Assembly: GCA_050084515.1 (NCBI GenBank)
Contig: CM114271.1
Span: 53,878,001 to 53,942,000 of the forward strand
Origin: Blasia pusilla
Taxonomy: Eukaryota; Marchantiophyta; Marchantiopsida; Blasiales
DNA length: 64,000 nt
Reading direction: 5' to 3'
Shown here: positions 11,601 through 21,169 of the stretch, one piece after another
Layout: the number at the start of each line of letters is the position of its first letter
Numbering within the stretch: the first letter of the stretch is position 1
Position numbers and translations under genes: made by a program
The notes under the pieces: model-generated
Databases searched by the model: none
What the model was told of the DNA's origin: nothing
Seen by the model: the letters and a program-made list of their open reading frames with translations, nothing else

Positions 11601-12654
11601 CTACGGCTTCTTCTGTGAGTTGCTCTTCAACTGAAACTGTCCTCATCATCTCCACAGCAGAAATGAAGCAGTAGCCCAGAGCAGACCGGGCCACACCCAC
11701 AACTGGAATCGGATCAGGAAAGTCCACGTCCAGATCGGCCTCGGCTAATCCATACACGTAAGGGCTCCCGGGATGAGCATGCCCTGCAACGAACCGGTCT
11801 TTCCGCTGTCTGCCATTGCTGGGCCCCTTCACCTCCTCCACAATGCACACGGAGAATCCATTCCTCGTCAGGTCATCCAGAGTCTGCCTCAAATTCACGA
11901 TGGGGCACCCTGCTTTCGGAATCGAATCGGTCTTCACACCACCCATGGGGTTCAGCCCAGCGTGTTCGACCAGCAAGCAGGCATCGAATCCAATGGACTC
12001 GTAAAACTCTCCGATCCGGCAGAGGATCACTTCATGGGGAAACCGTCTCTTGATCTCCAGGAGCTCGAATGCGATCGATCCTTCCTTCAAGCTCCCCAAA
12101 CGAAGGCTGGAATCCACACCCAGCAGATTGGTAGACACTAGGCGCTTGATGAGCTCCTTTGTCGAGGACTTTTGACATTCGCTCATCCTCTCCTCCCACC
12201 AGTCGATGTTCTTGGCATCTCCAGGCTGCGAAATCTTTCCATTGATCCAACTCTGGAACTCCCCAGCCCTTCGTGTGCGGGACCCCGCCTTGGATTTCAA
12301 ACCCCTGCTTCCGCCCACAATCGACACAGCATGATTTCTAATGTCCTGTGAGGCACAAAACTGCAGTTCGTGACTCCATCCGCCATGAAGAAATGGATTA
12401 CTCTGGTCCCATAGCTTCTTCCGTTCAGTAGTAGCAACGGCTGCTGCTGCTACGGTTGAAGATGATGAGCCTCCGTGGCTATACCTACCGCACTGCAGCT
12501 GCAACCTGGGGGACGTAGTTTTAAAGCTCCTGCATCTTCCCACATTGTAATGCATCCAAGCGTGTGCAGCAAAGAAGAGTCGCATGGTCAGCAACCTACT
12601 GTGCGCACCCATCGGCCAGGAAACCGGGGCTTTCAGCACCAATTCACTCTTCAT
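8623..12654 (-). CDS. MSH1: MSH1: organellar MutS homologue with GIY-YIG domain
   Basis: One uninterrupted 1343-aa frame. The ATG at 12654 is the first after an in-frame TGA 24 bases upstream. Domains: a basic, Ser-rich N-terminus (1-80) typical of an organelle transit peptide; a MutS mismatch-recognition domain with IGEFYESIGFDA (F217-E219) and GHAHPGSPYVYG (291-302); the connector/lever region; and an ABC ATPase with Walker A TGPNGGGKSS (850-859), Walker B LVLYDE (926-931) and STHLH (962-966). A low-complexity linker (about 1050-1205) leads to a GIY-YIG nuclease domain at about 1250-1330 (CVYIL, YYVGQT, R1273, E1303). In the plant family, MSH1 acts in mitochondria and plastids, where it suppresses recombination between short repeats and promotes repair. 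The protein is longer than the roughly 1120 aa of Arabidopsis, mainly through the linker and N-terminus. The absence of introns is striking, since angiosperm MSH1 has more than 20 exons. All catalytic motifs are intact, so it is probably functional. Confidence 0.97.
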   Translation of the reverse strand: MKSELVLKAPVSWPMGAHSRLLTMRLFFAAHAWMHYNVGRCRSFKTTSPRLQLQCGRYSHGGSSSSTVAAAAVATTERKKLWDQSNPFLHGGWSHELQFCASQDIRNHAVSIVGGSRGLKSKAGSRTRRAGEFQSWINGKISQPGDAKNIDWWEERMSECQKSSTKELIKRLVSTNLLGVDSSLRLGSLKEGSIAFELLEIKRRFPHEVILCRIGEFYESIGFDACLLVEHAGLNPMGGVKTDSIPKAGCPIVNLRQTLDDLTRNGFSVCIVEEVKGPSNGRQRKDRFVAGHAHPGSPYVYGLAEADLDVDFPDPIPVVGVARSALGYCFISAVEMMRTVSVEEQLTEEAVVAKLRAKPYQRLFLHRSLRDSSTETVRWGEFGEGGSLWAECRGKQLEWYERDPISELLARVRELYDLESGVEFRRIVAPPGERPRALYVGTASQVGILPTQGVPSLLRVLLPRDSNALCIAYLRDLLLNPPPFRVAGCIQSAIGIASDMKCSIPDFTCVSAAKLVKLIGAREANHIEFARVKNMAEDVLQMEKDPQSSALLGLLLDPTWLATGLRIGRDQLLQDCTFFVQRLDEVLAPSGDPSNVISKNEHVPDDFFQDMEVRWRGRVRRELVEQAYSEIDCTAADLSKALEEDFRPIVLRTRALTGLIGGGSASARAEIAYSRENRSVWLKGRRFVPSVWGGTPGEEEIKRLKPALDSKGKKAGDEWYTTERVEIALNLYRSAVENAAVAVLETLKGIADELQCKLNAVVFVATISIIAKTLFAHVSEAKRRRWVAAAAPTDPPGDTGNGRTSGQLRSGDDRQRAVLHLEDMFPYWLDKTREEAVLNTLHMSSMFLLTGPNGGGKSSILRSVCATALLATCGLMVPCRLAVVPALDSIMLRMMISDSPADGKSSFQMEMSELRTLASEATSKSLVLYDELCKGTEVNKGTFIVASVLEHLDHVGCLGVISTHLHGLLDMQLNVKNVVRKAMAAELVNGHVKPTWKLVDGECRESLAFETARKEGVPDSIVNRAEQFYRDWKSSFLETEHCKDGKMPLYADVGTPNNAGFLVRDHGLASSEATPTLAELDPSCSVNGAGFGHVSTTLNGRVCEDLGLPKFEKAPDSLQNLAPEMEGLSRSIGSAAFSGFHHLASPNKGFAMVEEPSLSGFQQFAATKHMSLTSSTPPLRKLDVSVDAVTSASLGSGRAGEDPIEQAFVSICKQKLVDLCQLQGPNMDCDLQCFYVGPRQKPPPMITNRSCVYILQRPDGKYYVGQTDNMSGRITAHRTVPELEGAPFYYIPMLNKSVACEIETCLINQLPPMGFLLVNRGDQNHRHFGTAPMMGDKHNNPPF

Positions 12655-12989
12655 CTCTCCAAACAGGGTTTGCAGTCATTCATCACCCCACAAATATGTC
12701 CACGCATTCATCCCATAGCTCATTTGGTTATTCACATGTGAAGAATGAGCTGAAAGCCGTATACTTCCAGCTGGAAGACCTCAGGTGGAGAGGATCAGCA
12801 GGAGCAGGCTTCCAGATCTGCGGTCTCCATGATTTCCAGCAAGATTCGCGACCTCAAGAGGTGTTGGAAGTTTCCGGAGCAAGGTCGACCACCTGCATCC
12901 AGAAGCCACAGAGGGCAGGCAATCAATCCCCTCGTCCCGAAGCTCAGCAGTATGTAGTCAAACATCCACCACCAAAACAAATCAAGACA

Positions 12990-13480
12990 TCACACATCGC
13001 ACTCTCTGTAAGGAAGTGCAACACTCACTCATCCTCTCCTCCATAACTCCAGTGCACGCCCTGTAAGAAATTGCACTACTCATTCATTCTCTCAACCACC
13101 AATTCGAGTGCACATCCTGTAAAAAAGAAGGAAAGCACCACCCACTCATCCTCTCCTTCCTCTACCACAGTGCTCATCCTGCAAAATATTGTACAACTCA
13201 TGATCGATTCCAGTGAATCGATGGAGGAGAGGAAGTTGTGATCACTGGGAGGAAGTTGCGCTTTTTCACTGGGAGGAAGTGAATCGATGGAGGAGAGGAG
13301 TTGTGCAATTTGCAATATTGCACAACTCATTCATCCTCCTCCACCAATGCGAGTGCACTTCCTGTGAGAGAGTACACAACTCACGTCCTCTCCTCCATCG
13401 ATTCCAGTACACTCCCAGTGAATAAGGGCACTATTCGTGTATTCGTCCTCTCCATCATTTCCAGTGCACTTGCTATCTAC
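12990..13480. repeat. Degenerate direct/inverted repeat array upstream of MSH1
   Basis: A unit of about 50-60 bases, built from CTCATTCATCCTCTCCTCCA, CCAGTGCAC and CCTGTAAGAAATTGCAC-like words, repeats at about 13010, 13060, 13110, 13175, 13325, 13380 and 13435. The middle (about 13215-13305) carries the same words in reverse orientation. This creates hairpins: TCGATTC/GAATCGA at 13204-13221, and GTTGTGCAAT/ATTGCACAAC at 13300-13326. The array lies 350-800 bases upstream of the MSH1 start codon, in its promoter or 5' leader. Confidence 0.75.
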
Positions 13481-15071
13481 GACAAGTCCCCTCAAAGAAC
13501 CGACTGGAATCAATACCCTCGTCCAGAAGCTCACCACCAAATCACACGATGAACGGAAACATCTGACTCATCCGCCTTCTCAGCACTTCGACCCTACCAA
13601 ATTTCCTCCAGTGATCAATCCCCTCATCCGCAGTCCAATCTCCACCAAGGAAATCACATGAACAGTGGACCCTGCTCGTTCATCCACCTTTCCCCGAATT
13701 TTCTACGCAGCCAAAGAGGGAGGAAAGCGCAAGGAAAACCCACCCAATCGCAACCCCAAGCTACATCGTTTTCCATCCACGCAGACCATGAGGATCTCAA
13801 GGACACTTGCGACCGCAATCGTTCTTCGAAACAGCCCGGCTAATTTGGCAACCACCCATCCGCACCCTCGGACACTGGGATCCGAGTCCCATGAGATACC
13901 CAACTCTGAAGGCACTTGCGTGAAATCGTGATCAGTGAATCTTATTTCCCGGCAGCTGACTGTCCACCATGGCTCGCCCCCTTCTACAAGCACCCGACTC
14001 AAACCCCTGGCACTGGGAGCCGAATTCTTGGAGAAACACGGTCAACGAGGCCCTATGATAAAATCGTAATCACAGCCATTACTCGCCATAGAGCGCCCTC
14101 ATCTACGTTTGCCCAAATCACAACCGAGCGACTACAATTCGCTGAAGCCCCGAGCTCGTCGAGCTCACACAGGCATCTGCGAGCACCCCTGCTCTTCGCC
14201 ATCGCTCACCCTCCTCACCCACTTCACACGCAAATCCCACCGTCCCATACGTCGCCCCAAACCTGAGCTCCCGCTCTAGACCACATCTTCCCTCTCCTTC
14301 GATTATCTTGTCTTGTTCTGTGGATGTATGCTTGCTTCCTTCCGCTCTCCACCCGAGAGACCCCACATCCTGAAGTGTCCAGAACTCTTCTATTCTCTTC
14401 CGTCGGTGAGCCTGGTCGGGTTCATTCTTCGATTTGGGAGTGACAGTGAGCCACTTTGGAAGTAATAATAATGAGTCGTCGTTGTTTGTTATTCCCGCCT
14501 TTCTACGAGCGCCGAAATGGGCACCGCCACTCGTCATTGACAGTCATTCGCCCGTTCGGTCGGCGGCGCTGCGCTGCGCTGCGTGAAGAGGAGGGTGCCA
14601 ATGAATGAGTCGATCGGTCTATGGAGGTACTTGAGGATAGATGGATGGGGCGGTTACGTGAGACGTTGGCGATTTGCTATTTAGAGCGAGCGTATCTACG
14701 CTTCGTTCCAACGGCCGGTCTATGACGGAATCCCAGTGGCCCTTGGAATCTCGACGCGAATGGAGGCGGAATTCCGAGGGCGGAGGGCGGTTGCGGAGAT
14801 GGGGCTGATTATCGGCTCAGGGTGCGCTGAGCGTTCATTTGAACGAGTCGAAGTATCTTCCTCTCTGCAGGAAATCGCATCGTGAGGACCGCCTCGTCCG
14901 TGGATAGAATATCGATATTCATCCTGGCAGGGATTCCTCTCACTCATGCCATCAGCTCCAGATGATCGCACGTTGCAGGTGGAGGTGATTGTTGGGTAGG
15001 TACAGTAATCAGGCTACCACAGCAGTGTGGCACGAAGAGAGCATCGTCACAAGCCCCGTCCGTTGGAATCG

Positions 15072-15102
<31 letters not shown>

Positions 15103-17621
15103 GTGCGGGGCTACGGCAGGCACTACAAAATCAGTAGTCTCTCGGCGGGAAATCTCCGGAGTCATGGGCCAATTGGAAAAACTGATGAATGGTACCTGCT
15201 GTCCCGTCTTTGTGGGTGAGGAGCGGAGGTAGTTTCGTTTAGCCCGTGGCAATGTGCTCGCGGCCAAATGCTGTCCACGCAACCGACAAGAGAGATTCCC
15301 TCGGCGCAACGTTGGGTGTGCCGGAGACTGTGAGGAGGCGATCGCTCATCGGGGGAGGTATGAAGCCGGCCACCGTCGATGATCTGTGCACCTCTATATA
15401 ATCCGAACTTGGATTGGCAAGTTACGGGAATTTCCATATGTGCCCATCCTAGATGGACATGTGCAGGTCCTCGCGTGAATCTCGAAGAAGCAACCCCCTC
15501 GGTCCATATCGATGTATGGTAACAGCTTCGCGCCCCACCTGTCGTCAATTGAACGTTTCCGCCCCTTCACTCTGCTGTACTCCGAGGCGTGGGTTGCATG
15601 GCCTGCTTGCAAATCCCTGAATCCCATGGGAAAGCGAGCTCTCGGTTAGCTGACCGCGGAAACGAGCTATACTATAGGGTCGCGCGGCCATCCCGAGATT
15701 TCATCGGCAAAGCTCTAGGTCAGTTCTAGACCAGGCAGCGTACCGAATGGGCTCCAGCAAACGGAACGGATCGGTGCTTCACGCAGTATTAATATGGGCC
15801 GAGGCCTATCGATACCCGTAGCACCGTAATTCCTCACATTCCTTACTCTACCCAGACCTGCCCGCATTGACTCAGTTGATTCAGAAAGAGGCTTAAACCG
15901 ACCACAGCTTCAGGAGCGCTGGAATGAATTTCTTCGCCGTAGGCAACGCAACTCGCAAACCACACCTGAAAGTGGAAGAGAGCTTACACCCTTCGTGACT
16001 CTTTAGAGTTCTATAAACGTATTTTTCATTGCATGCACACTAACTCTTGCACCCTTGGATCAATTAACCTGTGGTTCTCCCTTCACCATCTCATCGTGGC
16101 GTTAGCTGTAACTTGTCTCGTTGATTCTATTGGTATCCTAACGTTCCCTAACCTGCCAGGTTACATGACTTCCATCTTACATGATACCTCACGCTTGACT
16201 CGGCTCATCCTAGGCCAACACGAGGATGTATAATTCCTAGGCACTATCATAGATACAAATACCAAGAAGACTGCAAGCCGAGGAACGGTAGTATGTAAGG
16301 GCCACACTTCTAAAAGCACATGGAAAGTTCACGCACTTGCGGCTCTTCTCTCTTGAAGAATCGTGGGGGAAAGAAAAAGCCAATTTAAAATCAGTCCAAC
16401 ACTGTATTTGAGGCTCGGCACCAGAGGAAAATCCACTTTACTATGGGTTCTACTCTACTATGACTGCCGGCAATCGAGACCAGTCGTTCCAAGATCTTCT
16501 CTCGTCAAACACCCTTAAATGCATACCACTATATGTAGAGTAAGGACGAGCAGTCTCGAGAATGTCCTTAAAAAAGTTTCGCGCTAACCAGCAGAGAATA
16601 AAGGGGAAAGTAGATTCATCAGGAATTACGAAGGAGTGAAGACATAGCCGAGATGACACATTTTCTCCTCGCACAGTCAGTTGAGTCGTGAGTTCACAAG
16701 TTGGAAAAAGTACATAACAGTAACTTTCTTACTGAATCTCTACTACTATATCCCATTTCAAGTTAGGCTCAAGTCTCCAGGACGTTACTAGCTTATCTTC
16801 ATTGATCATTAGACGCCATCAATCCGTTATTGATAACCATGAACTTAAATATCCCCTTACTATCAGCCAATATTCGTCAGGTTTCCGCTGAAACATACAC
16901 CACCCTTTCTTGAATGAGAAGACGCCTACCTCTCTCACATTACGTGACGAAAACAATATTGTAAAAGGAAGGGTTAAAACCCCGTATTCTCAGCAGAGAA
17001 CATTATGCACAAAACAGCTTACTTGCTCCCAAATACTTTTGATCCTTGGCAATCCCCTCAACTTTACGAAATTCACTCTGCAGTGTTGCAGAAATGGCAA
17101 CGAGGTGAACTCAAAAGACGCCAACCAAGAAACATATTTCACATTCATCCATTCCTCCCCTTTGCCCCCTTGGTGGAATTTCATATGCTATCGACTAGGC
17201 TGCCTCTTCTATTGCTCACGCTTCCATTCAACTTCTGTGAAACTCCCGAGTATCTCATCCCTCAGCAACCTATTAACAGACTAATGTACAGTAGCTCCCA
17301 GTGCTTCACTGCCTTGGGCACCGCTCCTGATCCCCGTAATCACAACCACCATGAAATGTGAAAGCTTGACATCAACAATAAGCTTTTCCACTGTGTCAAG
17401 AACGAAGCGCCTTCTGTATCAGTCTCCAAATGTCAACCATCAATACCAATGTCCAGTAGACCTTCCTTCAAGGAGACCCTTGGCGTCCACTTCTGCTACT
17501 TCCCACTGAATATTGTAGTGTTCTTGAAACTCAGCTTGTGATTATGCTCAGAAGCCCACTCGTCACAGGTAGGAACTGCTGCGAGTCTTAAAATTGATCT
17601 GTATTTCAGTCACTCAGATCA
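13480..17621. other. Intergenic DNA between MSH1 and the vWA/alpha-kinase gene
   Basis: No gene is recognised. GC content is moderate to about 15900 and then falls. Overlapping open frames on both strands lack domains. A CT microsatellite lies at 15072-15098. The last few hundred bases (about 17300-17621) should be the 3' UTR of the minus-strand vWA/alpha-kinase gene. Confidence 0.5.
15072..15098. repeat. CT dinucleotide microsatellite
   Basis: About 13 CT units in the GC-richer part of the intergenic region. Such tracts mark promoter and 5' leader DNA in many plants, but no transcription unit is evident beside this one. Confidence 0.9.
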
Positions 17622-20600
17622 CTATCCCACCTGTGTGCCCACTGTACTGTACCCATTGTCACTGGCCTTTAGTCCCAGATGGCGACAGATGTCATTACAC
17701 TTGTGAGAGTTGAAAAACAGTTTGAAACCCGCATCACCAAGGTTAGTGCGAGTAAACCGCATCACATCTGTGCAATGAATAGAAGGGTCACACAACCAAA
17801 ACATGTATCTACCACCGTTTCCACTTGGCTGCATGACACCTTGCAAATCTGTCACCATTAAGAGACCATTGGAACGCTCGTGTGTCCAATGAGTGAAGGC
17901 CTGCAAGGTTGCAGCATAGTCAGCAGTGTTGACATATCCCGCATTGTTGGAGTATCTGATCCAATTCCCTTCCAGAAACTTTTCCATGTTGTAAATTTTT
18001 GAACCCACTTGCAAGGTGGACACGAGAGTGAATTCCACCTTTTTAACCCCCCTCAGACCACCAGTCCTGTTGCCACAACCGGATTCAAATGAATGAGCCA
18101 TAGATGTATCATCTTGACCTAAATCAGCAGGCACATAGATACCACCAAATCATAAAATGAAACTTTTTTTGCATAAGCTTAATGGGACATGATTCATTCC
18201 TCTAATATTAAAGGGAGTGAACCACTGAAAATTGGCTACCACCAAATCCCACAGTGAAAAAAAACCTGAGCTTCTGGACCGAAATTTATGATCCAAGATT
18301 GATCTACGATTCCTAGACTTAGTGTCCACAAGTTCTCAGTTTTCATGTCGTAGGAAGAGTCAAGGTGCAGATATTTAAACCATAAATTCATTTGCATACT
18401 ACTATAAAAGCTACGTACTTTAGCAACGGCTAGGTAACTAACTCAATGCCTGTACACACACCTGTTGTTGAATTCGTGAGCCATATGAGCTGCTACAGTT
18501 TGGACCTCCATCTGACCTAGGTACCGCTCCTTGGAGTGCACCTGGCGGATGTTATGGCCAAATGGAACTTTGAATCGCTTGACAACCATATTCCTGAGAC
18601 AGAAAATTGCAATATTAGTGAATCATTAACAATTTGAGACTAATCGCTTAGAGAGAGCCATTGGTACAAGCTTGAAAATAGTCCCATACCATTAATCCAT
18701 AATGCAATACATAGCATCCAAGTAACCGTGCTAGGATTCGGTGTTGTCAATGTTTACAAAATTTCCATATCCATACTATTTACCTGACAGATGGACCTTG
18801 CTGAATGACTGCCGCATGGTAAGGCCACCTCATAGTGCCTTCAGCACTGAAAGGATGTGTTGCAATCTGCACTTGCAAAGAATCCATTTCCTCCACCTCC
18901 AGGGGTTCACGGTTGGCAATTTTCTGCATAAGCCCATCCAAAAAGTGGTACCATCTGCATGGAATGAACGAATGAGGTAAGTCAACCTTACGATGGCCTT
19001 CATTAGTGGAATAGCTCTCATGCCACAAGGTCACCATGAGGACGAGCTCCTGTGCCTCACTTCATAGGGCCAACTCGATAACATCTTTTTTACCGTGCAT
19101 GTGATGCACTCAGCAACAGATTTCTACATTTGCCCATCACGCCAGAAAAAATTTTTCACAGATCTAGACCTATGAATGTGTAGGTCTTCAAGACACTTCA
19201 TCTTGACTGACAGCAAATCAAACCTCAGGTTTTCATCCAGGTAAAATGGGCACTTATTTCTGCATTCAATCCATTTACCTGTGCTTATATTGCTGACCGT
19301 TCAACAATGCAATGCTGGCCCAGTTAGGCCTCGTTGGTATTACAGACTCTTGAATGAAATTTGTCCCCAATACATGGCTTCCAATGCCAGACAAGTTACT
19401 CAAGGTCCTGCTAATTGTACTCCGAGACATGGTAACCACTTTCTGAGGAATGTTGTTGATGTCCCGGAAATGTGCCTCTTCAATCCAACCAGGCTCCCCT
19501 GCTACCTTCTTGAACTCCTGCATCATCTTTTTGGTACCCTCATTCAAGTGACAGAAATAATAATGGGTGACTTGACATTGTTCACGCAGCTGCATTAGAA
19601 GGGTGTGGATGTTCCGGCCATACTTATCTCCCTGTGGGTAATTGTCCCACTCACCATTTTTATCTACAGGGAAGTCATGAAATTGCTTCCCATGGCATGG
19701 GGCATCACATATGTGGACAAGTAGACGGTTACGGGCCTGCCACTCTAAGTTTGCAACCCGCTGCAACCCAGTGAAGACATCCTCAGCTGCATCTCCACCA
19801 CCTTTAGCACGCACTCGAGCGAGAGCCTTTATGAACATGCTCTGGGATCCCTCGAAGTCACTCGTCAGATTGCAGCCTCTAGCATCGAGATCGGAGCTAG
19901 GATCATCGTAATCTCGATACAAGACAAAAGCAACACGCAAGCTGCATTCTGGATATGCCTGACTTATCCCACCCGCCATTGCAGCAACTTTATCCTTGAC
20001 CATGTCAATAGAATCCTGCACCAACCGAAATAAGAGTCTAAGAACTGATCCACTTTGATAGAAAGCCTTCTCTTCCTTCATCAGACCAAAAAAACTGGTC
20101 ATCTTACCCATTCACTCTCACCAGATTCGAGTGCTTTGCCACCTTTTACCTAAAGATCTTCTTAAATAATAGGCAGCACTCTCACACCAGACAAAAGACA
20201 CCCTAGGCCAGCTCTCCGACACATAATATTCCCAATGCGCATGTATAAAAGTTTCTTCGAAGCAGAGATACAATGGAAAGCAGAATGATAAGCATCTCCA
20301 GATATTGCAGGGCAGCTACATTGTCCATGATTGTCCTGAAATTCATGGGTGGGTCCAATTGACCACACCATCTGTGAAAAGAAACTTAGCAAAGTCAGGT
20401 CTAAATTGAGGATGTCCTCAGAAGGATGCCACTTTCACTAAAGAAACGAAAATGTAGCTAGTGCGAGTTGGCTTGGCACGACCAACTCCCTCAACACCAA
20501 TAAGACTTTGATGAGAACATAGATCTTGGACCAGTTAACCTCACGCAGCTTCCAGCTTCAGTTCTACACTGGGAAGAAGTGGACAACTGAAGCTGGAAAG

Positions 20601-21169
20601 GATCAGAGGACACATCAGTAGCATGGTAGCCATGGCATATGTTAACAGAGCTTGAAGGCTATAGAGACGACAGAACAACGCCCCTCAAACCACCCCATGC
20701 TATCAGGGAGTGATTCAACTTTCCCTATCACGGAAGCTCCAGCAGTCTCGTATGTTTGAATGATCATACTCCTGGGGACAAAATCAGGCAAAACGTTTTC
20801 ATCTAAACGCATAAGACATACCCATCACTACGTCCAGTTGAAGTGCAAGTGTATCCTTACCTGCATACTGGCAGTGGCATCCAACAAGAAGGCCAAGTCT
20901 AGTTCCTGAGCTTTCATGATCATCATCTTGATCTCCTCTCGCCGTGCCTTCGTGTCAGCGGCATGTTGCTGTTCCGTGTAAGGCAGCCGCTGCAGATCAA
21001 ATGCTCCCGAGGCTCTCTTAAGTTTCTCGTTCTCAGACTTGAGCCTTTCGATCTCCTGGATAACCAGATGAGTACGCGACGACAGGCTGGAGTTGTTACG
21101 TGCAGATCCATTTATACTCCCAGCTGGTCGGGGAGGCATGAAATACGAGCGGGCTTCGCTGGCCGACAT
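17622..21169 (-). CDS. vWA-domain alpha-kinase (vwkA-like), five exons
   Basis: Five exons join with consistent phases to 632 aa: 21169-20861, 20015-19279, 19059-18784, 18593-18462 and 18066-17622. All introns are GT-AG, and the 1899-nt total ends at a TAG. Residues 45-70 form a short coiled coil (EIERLKSENEKLKRA). A vWA domain follows (about 90-290) with a MIDAS-like DATAS in LDLAFLLDATASMQ and the conserved AFVLYRDYDD. The C-terminal half is an atypical alpha-kinase: Lys446 in MVVKRFK, FLEGNWIRYSNNAGYV (515-529), DLQGV (558-562), LCDPSIHC (576-583) and the zinc-binding HKCNDIC (606-612). The domain order matches Dictyostelium vwkA; relatives include eEF2 kinase and TRPM-type kinases. The protein is probably cytosolic, since no signal peptide or membrane span is present. 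The substrate is unknown. Seed plants generally lack alpha-kinases, so the gene marks a non-seed lineage or a transfer. The ordinary introns argue against contamination by bacterial DNA. Confidence 0.92.
20016..20860 (-). other. Intron 1 of the vWA/alpha-kinase gene
   Basis: This is the largest intron of the gene (845 bases). It is bounded by donor CAG/GTAAGG and acceptor TGCAG/GATTC and splits the vWA domain immediately after its MIDAS strand. Open frames inside it do not resemble vWA sequence. Confidence 0.85.

Noticed and set aside
8623-12654. MSH1 as a dead retrocopy
   Set aside because: The frame is intact over 1343 codons with all catalytic motifs kept. This argues for selection even if the gene arose by retroposition.
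20162-20392. Open frame inside intron 1 of the alpha-kinase gene taken as an exon
   Set aside because: Exons 1 and 2 join in phase without it and rebuild a continuous vWA domain; the frame does not resemble vWA.
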